DNA from: Hyphomicrobiales bacterium
GTDB lineage: Bacteria; Pseudomonadota; Alphaproteobacteria; Rhizobiales; Rhizobiaceae
DNA length: 64,000 nt
Assembly (NCBI GenBank): GCA_900471605.1
Contig: UCEY01000024.1
Coordinates: 26,144-90,143, forward strand
Direction: 5' to 3'
Shown here piece by piece: positions 25,294 to 34,364 of the stretch. The notes beneath the pieces were generated by a model. That model saw only the letters and a program-made list of their open reading frames with translations, searched no databases and was not told the origin of the DNA. The position numbers and the translations under genes are program-made. Each line of letters starts with the position of its first letter. Position 1 is the stretch's first letter.

Positions 25294-28200
25294 ATGGCCA
25301 CTATCCTTTTCCAGGCGGCGGGCGCGGCGCTCGGCAGCGTGTTCGGTCCGGTCGGTGCGATCCTCGGCCGCGCGGCCGGCGCGCTTGCGGGCAGCATGGT
25401 CGACCGGGCGCTGATCGGCGGAGGCGGTACGACGATCTCCGGGCCTCGGCTCGCCACCGCACGCATTCCGGGTGCCGACGAGGGGACGGCGATCAACCGC
25501 GTCTATGGGACGGTGCGGATCGGCGGGACGCTGATCTGGGCCACGCGTTTCGAGGAAGAGGTGACGCGCGAGCGCTCCGGCGGCAAGGCGACGAGCGGGC
25601 CGCGGGTGGAGACGTTCCATTATTTCGCAAACCTCGCGGTCGGGCTCTGCGAGGGGCCGATCGCGGCGGTGCGGCGGGTCTGGGCCGATGGGCGCGAGCT
25701 CGATCTGACCGGCGTCGAGATGCGGATCCACCGCGGCGACGAGGCGCAACTGCCGGATCCGCTGATCGAGGCCAAGCAGGGAGAAGGGAAGGCGCCGGCC
25801 TATCGGGGGCTCGCTTATGCCGTCTTCGAACGGCTGCCGCTCGGCAGTTTCGGTAACCGAATTCCGCTCCTGCAGTTTGAAGTGCTGCGGCCGGTGGGCA
25901 GGCTCGAAGAGCAGATTCGCGCCGTGACGATCATTCCGGGGGCGACCGAACATGGTTATGCGACCGGGCCGGTGATCGAGAAGACCGGCGAAGGCAGTGC
26001 CCGCATTCTCAACCGCCATACGCTGGTGGCCGGGACGGACTGGCAGGCGTCGCTGGACGAGCTGCAGGCGCTCTGCCCCAACCTCGAACGGGTGGCACTG
26101 GTGATCTCCTGGTTCGGGACAGATTTGCGGGCAGGCCATTGCCGGATCGTGCCGGGTGTCGAGGTGCCTGCGCGGTGGGAAGAGAGCGTCGAGTGGTCGG
26201 TGGCGGGCCTGTCGCGTGGCGAGGCGCATCTGGTGAGCCGGGACGCTGGGCCGGCGTTCGGCGGCACGCCGAGCGATGCGAGCGTGACCCAGGCAGTCGC
26301 CGACCTCAGGGCGCGCGGGCTGAAGGTCTATCTCTATCCGTTCCTGATGATGGACATTGCGCCCGGCAATGGCCTGCCGGATCCTTACGGCGGAGCGGAG
26401 CAGGCGGCCTTCCCATGGCGGGGGCGGATCACCTGTTTCCCGTCGTCTGCAGACAACACCGCCGGTCTACGCGCGCAGGTGGAGGCTTTCAGCGCGGGCG
26501 CGGAAGGTTACAGGCGCATGGTGCTGCATTATGCCGGTCTTTCGGCTGCCGCGGGCGGGGTCGAGGGGTTCATTCTCGGCTCGGAACTGCGGGGGCTGAC
26601 GCAGCTGCGCGACGAGAGCGGGGCGTTCCCCTTCGTCCAGGAACTGGTCCGGCTTGCGGGGGATGTGCGGGCGATCGTCGGGCCCGGGACGAAGCTCACC
26701 TATGGCGCCGACTGGAGCGAATATTTCGGCTACCATCCGCAGGACGGCTCGGGCGAAGTGCATTTTCATCTCGATCCGCTCTGGGCCTCGCCGGATATCG
26801 ATGCGGTCGGCATCGACAACTACATGCCGCTTGCCGATTGGCGGGACGAGGATCTTTCGGCCGGCAATCCCGACGGTTTTCGTCTTGCGGACGATGCGCA
26901 GGCGATGGCGGCCCAGATCGCAGCCGGCGAGGGGTTCGACTGGTATTATGCGAGCGAAGCGGACCGGCGGAACCGGGTGCGGTCGCCGATTGGCGATGGG
27001 CTGGCGGGCAAGCCCTGGGTCTATCGTTACAAGGACCTTCATGGCTGGTGGTCGAACCCGCATTTTGATCGCGTGGATGGCGGTGAGAGGCTGACGCCGA
27101 CGGCCTGGGTGCCGGGCATGAAGCCGATCTGGTTCACCGAACTCGGTTGCCCGGCGGTAGACAAGGGGGCGAACCAGCCGAACGTCTTCGTCGATCCCAA
27201 ATCGGCCGAAAGCGCGCTGCCGCATTTTTCGAGTGGCGGACGGTCCGACAGCATGCAGCGGCGGCTTCTCGAAGCCCATCATGAGTGGTGGCAGGGCGGG
27301 GTCGGACCGGCTGGTCTGGTCGATCCGGGGCCGGTCGACATGGTCGATCCTGACCATATTTTCGTCTGGACCTGGGATGCGCGGCCGGTTCCTGCCTTTC
27401 CCGGCGATCTTTCGGTCTGGAGCGATGGAAGCAACTGGCGCACGGGCCATTGGCTGAACGGCCGGCTCGGCGGCACCACGCTGGCCGACGCCATTGCCGC
27501 GATCTTCACCGAACATGGTTTTCGGGATTTCGACGTTTCGGAAGTGAGCGGCGATCTGACCGGATACGTACAGGGTGACGTCACATCGGCACGGGCGCTT
27601 CTGGAGCCGCTGCTCGAGGTCTTCCAGGTGGATGTCGCGGAGGATGGCGGCAGGCTGCGTTTCCGTTCGCGGCTGAAGGCGAGCCTGGCAGCAAAGGAAA
27701 TCACCGTCGTCGCCGATGTCGAGGACGAGCCGCTCTGGTCGGAAAACCGGGGGCACGATAGCGATTTCGCAGCCGAGGCGGTGCTGACTTCGTACAACCC
27801 CGACCTCGATTACGAACAGTCGGGCGTCCGGTCACGGCGGGCGCGGGCGGAAAGCCTGCGGACGCTGAGTTATGACCTGCCGGCCGTGCTGCCGGAAGAG
27901 ACCTCGCTCGAAGCGGTCGAGACGTTGCTGCGCACCCACAGGATCGCGAGGCGTTCGCTGAACTTCACGCTGTCACCGGGAGATGTTTCGGTCGAGCCCG
28001 GCGATCCGGTGCGGCTGGCTTTGCCGGACGCGGGCGGACCGGATGGGACCTTCATCGTCGAGCGGATCGAAGAGGGCGTCGCGCGGCGCATCGAGGCGCG
28101 GCATCACGCACCGCTTGCGCCCGCCAGCCATGCCGGCGGCGACGGGCGCAGGAATAGCGGCAGCGCCGTTTCGGATGCGTTTGCGCCGGTCCTGCATTTT

Positions 28201-29109
28201 CTGGACCTGCCGCGCTTCGCGCCCGGCGAGGTTACCGGTTTTGCCCGGGTCGCAGGCTTCTGCCGGCCTTGGAGGCCGATGGTCCTGTCCTCCTCCGCAA
28301 AGACGGAGGGGTACCGCACCCGCCTGGTTCTCGACCGGCCGGCAAGAGCGGGTGTGGTGACGGCGCCGCTTGCGGAGGGTGTTGCGGGCCGCTTCGATCG
28401 CGCCACCGCGGTGGAAATCGAACTGTTCTTCGGCGGGCTGTCGTCGGCGGACGAACAGGCGGTGTTGAACGGTGAAAACCGGATTGCGGTCAAAGCGCGG
28501 AACGGCGCCTGGGAGGTGATCGGTTTTGCCGGTGCCGAGGAGGTCAGCCCGAATCGCTGGCGGCTGTCGAACCTGCTGCGCGGGCTGGCGGGAACCGAGG
28601 ATGCCATGCGGTCGGGCACCGAGTCGAGCGCCGCCATCGTCGTGCTGGACGAGGCCGTGGTGCCGCTGGGGCTTTCGGCGGAGGAGCGTGGCCTTGCGAT
28701 GAACTGGCTCGCGGAAAGCCTGGGGCAGGCCGGCGGACGATCCGGCCCGCGCGTATTTTCCGCAGGAATACGTGCCGAGACGCCGCTCTCGCCGGTGCAT
28801 ATCCGTGGCGAACGGCAGGCAGCCGGCAACATCCGGCTGACCTGGGTAAGGCGGGGCCGGATCGAGGCGGACAATTGGGACGGGACCGAGATTCCGCTGG
28901 ACGAGCCGCAGGAGCGTTATCGGCTCGAGCTTCTCGACGGCGGTTCCGTCAGGCGCAGCGTCGAGGTGACCGAGCCGGCCTTCACCTACCCGGCGGCCGA
29001 CGAGACCGCCGATTTCGGCGCGCCCCGGCCGAGCCTTTCGCTGCGGGTAAGGCAGCTGGGCCGGGCCGTCCCGCTCGGCATCCCGGCCGAGACGACCATT
29101 GAATTCTAA
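25294..29109 (+). CDS. GTA baseplate multidomain protein 'megatron' (gp15, TIM-barrel-like)
   Basis: This 1271-residue protein matches RcGTA gp15 in length (about 1300). The N-terminus is a glycine/alanine-rich segment (ALGSVFGPVGAILGRAAGALAG), then GTTISGPRLATARIPGADEGTAINRVYGTVRIGGTLIWAT. The GTA TIM-barrel-like domain covers about residues 300-640 (GSELRGLTQLR, KLTYGADWSEYFGYHP, PIWFTELGCPAVDKGANQPNVF). A phage tail/fibronectin-like C-terminal half follows. It forms the tail tip that contacts recipient cells. ATG 25294 is chosen by homology; the frame is open from 25129 but the extra region lacks coding character. Confidence 0.95.
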   Translation: MATILFQAAGAALGSVFGPVGAILGRAAGALAGSMVDRALIGGGGTTISGPRLATARIPGADEGTAINRVYGTVRIGGTLIWATRFEEEVTRERSGGKATSGPRVETFHYFANLAVGLCEGPIAAVRRVWADGRELDLTGVEMRIHRGDEAQLPDPLIEAKQGEGKAPAYRGLAYAVFERLPLGSFGNRIPLLQFEVLRPVGRLEEQIRAVTIIPGATEHGYATGPVIEKTGEGSARILNRHTLVAGTDWQASLDELQALCPNLERVALVISWFGTDLRAGHCRIVPGVEVPARWEESVEWSVAGLSRGEAHLVSRDAGPAFGGTPSDASVTQAVADLRARGLKVYLYPFLMMDIAPGNGLPDPYGGAEQAAFPWRGRITCFPSSADNTAGLRAQVEAFSAGAEGYRRMVLHYAGLSAAAGGVEGFILGSELRGLTQLRDESGAFPFVQELVRLAGDVRAIVGPGTKLTYGADWSEYFGYHPQDGSGEVHFHLDPLWASPDIDAVGIDNYMPLADWRDEDLSAGNPDGFRLADDAQAMAAQIAAGEGFDWYYASEADRRNRVRSPIGDGLAGKPWVYRYKDLHGWWSNPHFDRVDGGERLTPTAWVPGMKPIWFTELGCPAVDKGANQPNVFVDPKSAESALPHFSSGGRSDSMQRRLLEAHHEWWQGGVGPAGLVDPGPVDMVDPDHIFVWTWDARPVPAFPGDLSVWSDGSNWRTGHWLNGRLGGTTLADAIAAIFTEHGFRDFDVSEVSGDLTGYVQGDVTSARALLEPLLEVFQVDVAEDGGRLRFRSRLKASLAAKEITVVADVEDEPLWSENRGHDSDFAAEAVLTSYNPDLDYEQSGVRSRRARAESLRTLSYDLPAVLPEETSLEAVETLLRTHRIARRSLNFTLSPGDVSVEPGDPVRLALPDAGGPDGTFIVERIEEGVARRIEARHHAPLAPASHAGGDGRRNSGSAVSDAFAPVLHFLDLPRFAPGEVTGFARVAGFCRPWRPMVLSSSAKTEGYRTRLVLDRPARAGVVTAPLAEGVAGRFDRATAVEIELFFGGLSSADEQAVLNGENRIAVKARNGAWEVIGFAGAEEVSPNRWRLSNLLRGLAGTEDAMRSGTESSAAIVVLDEAVVPLGLSAEERGLAMNWLAESLGQAGGRSGPRVFSAGIRAETPLSPVHIRGERQAAGNIRLTWVRRGRIEADNWDGTEIPLDEPQERYRLELLDGGSVRRSVEVTEPAFTYPAADETADFGAPRPSLSLRVRQLGRAVPLGIPAETTIEF

Positions 29110-29130
29110 GTTGAAACAAGGAGACGAAGC

Positions 29131-29343
29131 ATGGACGGCATGAAGATGTGGTATCAGTCGAAAACGGTCTGGGGCGGGTTGATTGCGGTCGGCGCCTCGC
29201 TTCTGCAGGTGACGGGGATCCAGCTCGGAGCGGATGTTCAGGCCGATCTCGCGGACCTCGCGGTAACGCTGGCCGGGGCCGCCGGCGGGCTTTTTGCGAT
29301 CTATGGGCGTGTCGCGGCGCAGACCGGAATCAGGGGAAAATAG
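29131..29343 (+). CDS. Small membrane protein at the end of the GTA cluster, holin-like
   Basis: This 70-residue protein starts after AAGGAGACGAAGC and opens MDGMKMWYQSKTVWGGLIAV, then ASLLQVTGIQLGADVQADLADLAVTLAGAAGGLFAIYGRVAAQTGI. It has two hydrophobic helices separated by an acidic stretch, as in several short phage holin-associated proteins whose N-termini read WWQSKTVWGALIA. With the GH19 lysin at 12772 it could form a release pair, but this is inference. It follows gp15 by 21 bp and is probably co-transcribed. Confidence 0.7.
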   Translation: MDGMKMWYQSKTVWGGLIAVGASLLQVTGIQLGADVQADLADLAVTLAGAAGGLFAIYGRVAAQTGIRGK

Positions 29344-29460
29344 CCCCCTGAAGGAATGCGTTACGGACCATTCATTTGCCATTCAGCCGCCTTTGGCTAC
29401 ATAATCCATCACATGCTTTGGACTTGAATCCTGTTTGTCTTGTGAGTGGAAATTGTAACC

Positions 29461-29727
29461 ATGGCGCGACTGCCAATCATCGCGATACTGACCGCCGGCC
29501 TTGCCGGTTTCGCCGGCTTTTTGCCGGCAAAGGTCAATGCGGTTGATTATATGGTCCTCGTGGCCGGCGATTGCGGGTCGGCGGCGTCCCGCGTGGTGCG
29601 GGAAACCGGCGGCCAGCTCCTTTCCGCTCAGCCTTCCTCCGATGGCCAGACCTGCGTTGTGACGGTGCTCGTCCAGGGGGATGGCAACCAGAGACCGCGC
29701 AAGGTGACCGTCAGGGTTCCGATGTAA
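29461..29727 (+). CDS. feuN: FeuN-like small periplasmic regulator of FeuQ
   Basis: This 88-residue protein has a signal peptide (ARLPIIAILTAGLAGFAGF, cleaved near VNA) and a small mature domain with two cysteines (GDCGSAAS and GQTCVV). It lies directly before the FeuP response regulator, where Sinorhizobium encodes FeuN, an essential periplasmic protein that binds and inhibits the kinase FeuQ. The assignment rests on position, export signal and size. ATG 29461 is preferred to GTG 29446 because it begins the signal peptide. Confidence 0.72.
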   Translation: MARLPIIAILTAGLAGFAGFLPAKVNAVDYMVLVAGDCGSAASRVVRETGGQLLSAQPSSDGQTCVVTVLVQGDGNQRPRKVTVRVPM

Positions 29728-29778
29728 AGCGGGTCCGGCGGTGATCGATCGCCGGTAATATCATTCGAGGGGCGGTGC

Positions 29779-30450
29779 ATGCGCATTCTGGTGGTCGAAG
29801 ACGACGTCAATCTCAACCGGCAGCTTTCGGATGCCCTGAAAGAGTCGGGTTATGTGGTCGACCAGGCGTTCGACGGCGAGGAAGGCCACTATCTCGGCGA
29901 CACCGAACCTTATGACGCTGTCATCCTCGATATCGGCCTGCCGGTCATGGACGGCATCACCGTCGTCGAGAAATGGCGTGCCGGCGGCAAGGGCATGCCG
30001 GTGCTGATGCTGACCGCCCGCGACCGCTGGAGCGACAAGGTTGCGGGCATCGATGCCGGTGCCGACGACTATGTCGCAAAACCCTTCCATGTGGAGGAAG
30101 TGCTGGCCCGCGTGCGGGCGTTGATCCGCCGGGCGGCGGGGCATTCGTCCTCCGAAATCGTCTGCGGGCCCGTGCGGCTCGATACCAAGGCCTCCAAGGC
30201 GAGCGTCGAAGGCGTCGCCCTGAAGCTCACCTCGCACGAATTCAGGCTTCTGTCCTACCTGATGCATCACATGGGGCAGGTCGTTTCCCGCACCGAGCTT
30301 GTGGAGCATATGTATGATCAGGATTTCGACCGCGATTCCAATACGATCGAAGTTTTCGTGGGCCGGCTTCGCAAGAAGCTCGGAGTCGACCTCATCGAAA
30401 CGGTCCGCGGCCTCGGATACAGGATGCAAGCGCCAAACGATGCGCGTTAA
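29779..30450 (+). CDS. feuP: OmpR/PhoB-type response regulator FeuP
   Basis: This 223-residue regulator has a receiver domain with phosphoacceptor D51 (AVILDIGLP), acidic pair E7-D8-D9 and K in AKPFHVEE. The winged-helix domain reads LKLTSHEFRLLSYLMHHMGQVVSRTELVEHMYD and NTIEVFVGRLRKKLGVDLIETVRGLGYRM, close to the PhoP/FeuP group. In rhizobia FeuP controls export of cyclic beta-glucans (ndvA) and osmotic adaptation. The kinase gene begins inside its last codons, giving coupled expression. Confidence 0.88.
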   Translation: MRILVVEDDVNLNRQLSDALKESGYVVDQAFDGEEGHYLGDTEPYDAVILDIGLPVMDGITVVEKWRAGGKGMPVLMLTARDRWSDKVAGIDAGADDYVAKPFHVEEVLARVRALIRRAAGHSSSEIVCGPVRLDTKASKASVEGVALKLTSHEFRLLSYLMHHMGQVVSRTELVEHMYDQDFDRDSNTIEVFVGRLRKKLGVDLIETVRGLGYRMQAPNDAR

Positions 30451-31864
30451 ATTCCGGATGATCGGACCAAGATCGCTGACTGCCCGCGTGCTGCTTCTGG
30501 CCACGCTGTGGTCGGCGTTGGCCCTGGTGGTCATTTCGATCGTCATCTCGCAGCTCTACCGGCAGTCGGCCGAACGCGCCTTCACCGATCTCCTGCGCGC
30601 CCAGCTCTATAACGTCATCAACTCGATCACGATCGGCGACGACAACAAGCTCTCGGGCAGCCCTCAGCTCGGCGACCTGCGTTTCTCGCAGCCGGAAACC
30701 GGCTGGTACTGGATTATCGAGCCGCTCGGCACCTTCGCGGCGACGCCGCTTTCCTCCTCTTCGCTCGGCACTTCGAATATCAGCGTGCCGTCGATCCTGG
30801 CGGTGCCGTTCAACAATCGCTATGAGCGCTTCTATCCCGCGATCGATGCCTACAAGAACAATGTCCTGGTCGCCGAGACCGAGGTCGTGCTCGATGGCGA
30901 AGGCCGCGCCGCGCGCTTCCGCGTGTCGGGCAATCTCGCGGTCGTCGAGGAGGATATCCAGGCCTTTACCCGCAGTCTCTATATCGCGCTCGCCGTCTTC
31001 GGTTTCGGCAGCCTGGTCGTCAACGGCCTGGCGATCCTGTACGGCCTGCAGCCGCTCGATGGCGCCCGGCGTTCGCTCGAAAGGGTGCGGCGCGGCGAGG
31101 CGGAGCGGCTGGAAGGCGAGTTTCCCCGTGAGATCATGCCGCTTGCCAGCGATATCAACGCGCTGATTGAAAGCAATCGCCGCATCGTCGAGCGGGCCCG
31201 CATGCAGGTCGGCAATCTCGCCCATTCACTGAAGACGCCGATCGCGGTTCTGCTCAACGAATCGCGCACCGTCGAAAAGGTGCAGTCGGATATGGTGCGG
31301 TCGCAGGCGGAGGGCATGCAGGCGCAGGTGCAGTCCTACCTGAACCGGGCGCGCATAGCCGCCCAGCGCGAATCCCTGCTTGCGCGGACCGAGCTGGAGC
31401 CGGTGCTGGAACGCCTGGTCAGGGTGATGCGGCGGCTCAATCCCGAAAAGGAATTCCATCTGTCGGTTTTCCCGCCCGGTGTGGCGCTCGCCATGGAACA
31501 GCAGGACGTCGAGGAAACGATCGGCAACCTGCTCGAAAACGCTGCGCGCTTCTGCGAGACCGGCGTTTGGATCACCGCGACCCCGACGTCCGGCCCCCAG
31601 TCCGGCGAAGGCGAACCCGCACGGCGCCACTGGATCGAGATTGCCGTCGAGGATGACGGCCCCGGCCTCGAGCCGGACCAGATCCGCGAGGCGATGAAAC
31701 GCGGCAGGCGGCTGGACGAAAGCAAGCCGGGCGCCGGGCTCGGACTGTCCATCGTGCGCGAGATCACCGGCGAGTACCAGGGTTCGGTCGAACTGACGCG
31801 CGGGACGCGCGGTGGCTTGAGGGCACAGCTTCTGCTGCCGGGTGTTGTGAAGGAAACCGCCTGA
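30440..31864 (+). CDS. feuQ: Sensor histidine kinase FeuQ
   Basis: This 474-residue membrane kinase has a first transmembrane helix (ARVLLLATLWSALALVVISIVIS), a periplasmic domain of about 130 residues, a second helix (SLYIALAVFGFGSLVVNGLAILYG), a HAMP-like linker, and the dimerisation helix with phosphoacceptor H262 in LAHSLKTPIAVLLNES. The ATPase domain has N (ETIGNLLENAARF), G1 (EDDGPGLEPDQ) and G2 (GAGLGLSIVREI). FeuN is expected to bind the periplasmic domain. ATG 30440 overlaps feuP by 11 bp. Confidence 0.88.
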   Translation: MRVKFRMIGPRSLTARVLLLATLWSALALVVISIVISQLYRQSAERAFTDLLRAQLYNVINSITIGDDNKLSGSPQLGDLRFSQPETGWYWIIEPLGTFAATPLSSSSLGTSNISVPSILAVPFNNRYERFYPAIDAYKNNVLVAETEVVLDGEGRAARFRVSGNLAVVEEDIQAFTRSLYIALAVFGFGSLVVNGLAILYGLQPLDGARRSLERVRRGEAERLEGEFPREIMPLASDINALIESNRRIVERARMQVGNLAHSLKTPIAVLLNESRTVEKVQSDMVRSQAEGMQAQVQSYLNRARIAAQRESLLARTELEPVLERLVRVMRRLNPEKEFHLSVFPPGVALAMEQQDVEETIGNLLENAARFCETGVWITATPTSGPQSGEGEPARRHWIEIAVEDDGPGLEPDQIREAMKRGRRLDESKPGAGLGLSIVREITGEYQGSVELTRGTRGGLRAQLLLPGVVKETA

Positions 31865-32121
31865 ACGGCAGGTTCAGCCATATCGCCGTCTAAAACTGTG
31901 GCTTATGGGCAACAGCATTCTGTTCCCTGCCTTTGATTATGGACGGATTGATCGCCTGCTATATCTTTGTGTAAACGGACATTCATAGGATTGTCCGCTA
32001 ATATTCGGGGGGCTGAAAGATTACCGGAATTGTGTGTTTTCCCAGCGACGCCATAATGATGCCATGCCGGGACGGGACCAGTCTCGGCAAGATTTCCGAA
32101 GCACGACCGGTTTCCGACACG

Positions 32122-32556
32122 ATGCGACTATTGAGCCTCCGAAATGCCGTTTCATCGTTTGTGGTCGCCGGCCTGCTGGCCGGTTGCGGCACCACGTCGG
32201 GTGGGGGAACCGGTGGCGGGCGCGGCCTGCTGACGCCGCGGCCTTCGCCATCGACGTCCTATATTTCCGCGCTACAGGGCGGCATTGTCGGTCGCACGGG
32301 CGCGGCGCTTTCGGCAAGCGATCGTTCCCGCGCGCTCGAGGCCGAATATCGTGCCCTGGAAGGAGCGGCCGGCGGCGAGGCCATCACCTGGAAGGGCGAT
32401 GATGCGAACGGTCAGGTTGTCGCCAACGCTCCCTATCAGGTCGGCACCCAGAATTGCCGCCAGTACCGCCATACGGTGACGATGAATGGCCGCGACATGA
32501 CGGCACGGGGCGCCGCCTGCCGCAATTCGAACGGCACCTGGACGCCGCTCACCTGA
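32122..32556 (+). CDS. Outer-membrane lipoprotein, 17-kDa surface antigen (RT0821/Lpp0805) family
   Basis: This 144-residue protein has a lipoprotein signal with the lipobox LLAGC (cysteine about residue 22). A glycine-rich linker (GTTSGGGTGGG) follows, then the C-terminal domain with LEAEYRALEGAAGGEAITWKG, GQVVANAPYQVGTQNCRQYRHTV and TARGAACRNSNGTWTPL. That end is diagnostic of the small surface antigen family, in which two cysteines may pair. ATG 32122 begins the signal peptide; the longer frame from 32032 has no support. The 257 bp between feuQ and this gene show nothing recognisable. Confidence 0.82.
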   Translation: MRLLSLRNAVSSFVVAGLLAGCGTTSGGGTGGGRGLLTPRPSPSTSYISALQGGIVGRTGAALSASDRSRALEAEYRALEGAAGGEAITWKGDDANGQVVANAPYQVGTQNCRQYRHTVTMNGRDMTARGAACRNSNGTWTPLT

Positions 32557-32715
32557 TTCCTGTCTGATTTTCCTCTGCGGCTGTTTGACATGGGTCATGG
32601 CCGCCGGATCGGATTGGCCCAATATGCAGGTTGAACTTGCGGCCAAACGCCTCAAATTCACGTCAACGCCGGCTGCGCTGTTGGAAAGCGCGGGCCGTTG
32701 CAGTAATGGGCCACT

Positions 32716-33852
32716 ATGGTTTTATGGATCATCCTCGCAGCTCTGACGGCGGCCGTTGCGGCAATCCTCATCCTGCCTTTTGCCCGAGCCACCAAAGCAG
32801 CGTCGGCTGACCGGGCCGGAGAGGTCGCCGTTTATCGCGACCAGCTGGCCGAACTGGACCGCGACCGGGCCCAGGGCCTGATCAATGCGGAGGAGGCCGA
32901 ATACGCCCGCGCCGAAATCGGCCGCCGGCTGCTCGCCGCCGCCGGCGCTGGGGAGGCCGGGGAGACCGCCGCCCCGAAGACGCGAAAACATGGTCTCGCC
33001 ACTGCCGCGGTCACGCTGATGCCGCCCGTCGTCGGGCTCTGTCTTTACCTGGCGCTCGGCAATCCCGGGCTGCCGGACCAGCCGCTGGAAGCGCGGCTTG
33101 CCAATCCCGGCAACAATGTCGCGCTGCTGGTCGCCAAGGCAGAGCGGCATCTGGCCGAAAACCCCAATGATGGCGCCGGCTGGGATCTGCTCGCGCCGAT
33201 CTATTTCCGCTCCATGCGGCTCGGTGATGCGGAACTCGCCTATCGCAATGCCATCCGTATCCTCGGCCCCAATCCCGTCAGGCTCGCGGGACTTGGCGAA
33301 ACGCTGGTCGCTTCGAACGACGGGATCGTCACCGAGGATGCGCGTGCCGCATTCGAACAGGCGATGAAGCTCGATCCGGACAACCCGCGCTCGCGTTTCT
33401 ATGTCGGTCTGGGCTTCGAACAGGCCGGCCGGGCGGCGGAGGCGAGGGCGCAGTTCGAAACGATCGCCAAGGCCTCGCCCCCGGACGCGCCGTGGATGCA
33501 GCTCGTCAACCAGCATATCGCCAGGAATGGTGGTACCGTCGTTTCCGGTAAGGGCACGGCGCAGGCGCTCGGCAATCCGAGCCAGGCGGACATGGCGGCG
33601 GCCGAAAACATGTCGCAGGGCGACCGGCAGGCGATGGTCCGCGGCATGGTCGACAGCCTTGCGGAGCGGCTGAAACAGGATCCCAACAATCTCGAAGGCT
33701 GGGTAAGGCTGGTGCGCTCCTATGCCGTGCTCGGCGATAAACCCAAGGCAGAAGAGGCGCTGAAGAGCGGCCTCAAGCAGTTCCCCTCATCCGGCGAGCT
33801 TGTGGCGCTCGCCAACGAGATGGGGCTTGCCGTCGAAGGAGTGGCGCAATGA
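32716..33852 (+). CDS. ccmI: Cytochrome c maturation protein CcmI (CycH)
   Basis: This 378-residue protein has an N-terminal anchor ([20 protein letters not shown]), the family block [35 protein letters not shown] and a second transmembrane helix. A periplasmic TPR-rich part covers about residues 130-370 ([61 protein letters not shown]). CcmI holds apocytochrome c and presents it to CcmFH. It is first in a tightly overlapped ccmIEFH operon. Confidence 0.95.
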   Translation: MVLWIILAALTAAVAAILILPFARATKAASADRAGEVAVYRDQLAELDRDRAQGLINAEEAEYARAEIGRRLLAAAGAGEAGETAAPKTRKHGLATAAVTLMPPVVGLCLYLALGNPGLPDQPLEARLANPGNNVALLVAKAERHLAENPNDGAGWDLLAPIYFRSMRLGDAELAYRNAIRILGPNPVRLAGLGETLVASNDGIVTEDARAAFEQAMKLDPDNPRSRFYVGLGFEQAGRAAEARAQFETIAKASPPDAPWMQLVNQHIARNGGTVVSGKGTAQALGNPSQADMAAAENMSQGDRQAMVRGMVDSLAERLKQDPNNLEGWVRLVRSYAVLGDKPKAEEALKSGLKQFPSSGELVALANEMGLAVEGVAQ

Positions 33853-34364
33853 CCCGCAAACAGAAGCGGCTGGCGGTGATCGCGGGCGGCATGAGCTTCA
33901 TCCTCGTCGCGGTGCTGCTCGTCATGTTCGCCTTCAGCCAGTCGGTCGCCTATTTCTTCATGCCGGCCGACCTCGCCAAGGCCGACATCAAGCCCGGCAC
34001 CCGCATCAGGCTCGGCGGACTGGTGGCCGAGGGCTCGGTGAAACGCGGCCAGGGCTCGACCGTGAGCTTTACGGTGACGGACGGAACCGGCAATGTGCCA
34101 GTGACCTATACGGGCATCCTGCCGGACCTGTTTCGCGAGGGGCAGGGTGTCGTGACGGAGGGCGCTTTCGACGCTGCATCGCACGGGTTCGTGGCCGACA
34201 GCGTGCTTGCCAAGCATGACGAGAACTATATGCCCAAGGAAGTCGCCGACCGGCTGAAGAAGGAAGGCGTCTGGGAAGACGGCAAGGGCAGCAAGGGCCA
34301 GGCGAACCAGGGCCAGACGAACCAGGGGCAGAACACCGGAGCCAAGGGGACGGCAACCAGATGA
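33849..34364 (+). CDS. ccmE: Haem chaperone CcmE (CycJ)
   Basis: This 171-residue protein has a single anchor at about residues 10-28 and an OB-fold ([51 protein letters not shown]). The haem-binding histidine is H123 in [11 protein letters not shown] with the supporting tyrosine Y127. It takes haem from CcmC and gives it to CcmF. The C-terminus bears a flexible Gly/Gln/Asn-rich tail ([19 protein letters not shown]), which is a lineage feature. It overlaps both neighbours by 4 bp. Confidence 0.96.
   Translation: MTRKQKRLAVIAGGMSFILVAVLLVMFAFSQSVAYFFMPADLAKADIKPGTRIRLGGLVAEGSVKRGQGSTVSFTVTDGTGNVPVTYTGILPDLFREGQGVVTEGAFDAASHGFVADSVLAKHDENYMPKEVADRLKKEGVWEDGKGSKGQANQGQTNQGQNTGAKGTATR

Larger units (their letters stand above)
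10282..29343 (+). mobile_element. RcGTA-like gene transfer agent structural cluster (domesticated prophage)
   Basis: In order, the region encodes recognisable counterparts of Rhodobacter capsulatus GTA genes: candidate TerS (gp1), large terminase (gp2), portal (gp3), a small membrane protein, protease (gp4), capsid (gp5), connectors (gp6, gp7, gp8), tail tube (gp9), gp10, gp10.1, tape measure (gp11), gp12, hub (gp13), NlpC/P60 (gp14) and megatron (gp15). No integrase, replication gene, repressor or attachment repeat is visible, and many genes overlap by 4 bp. Both are expected of a vertically inherited GTA rather than an active prophage. Departures from the RcGTA order are the GH19 lysin and Dabb protein after gp2, the toxin-antitoxin plus MFS cassette between gp8 and gp9, and several mosaic repeats. 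Confidence 0.88.

Noticed and set aside
10282..29343. Active, excisable prophage
   Set aside because: No integrase, excisionase, repressor, replication gene, tRNA target or direct-repeat ends were seen, and the gene order is that of a GTA.
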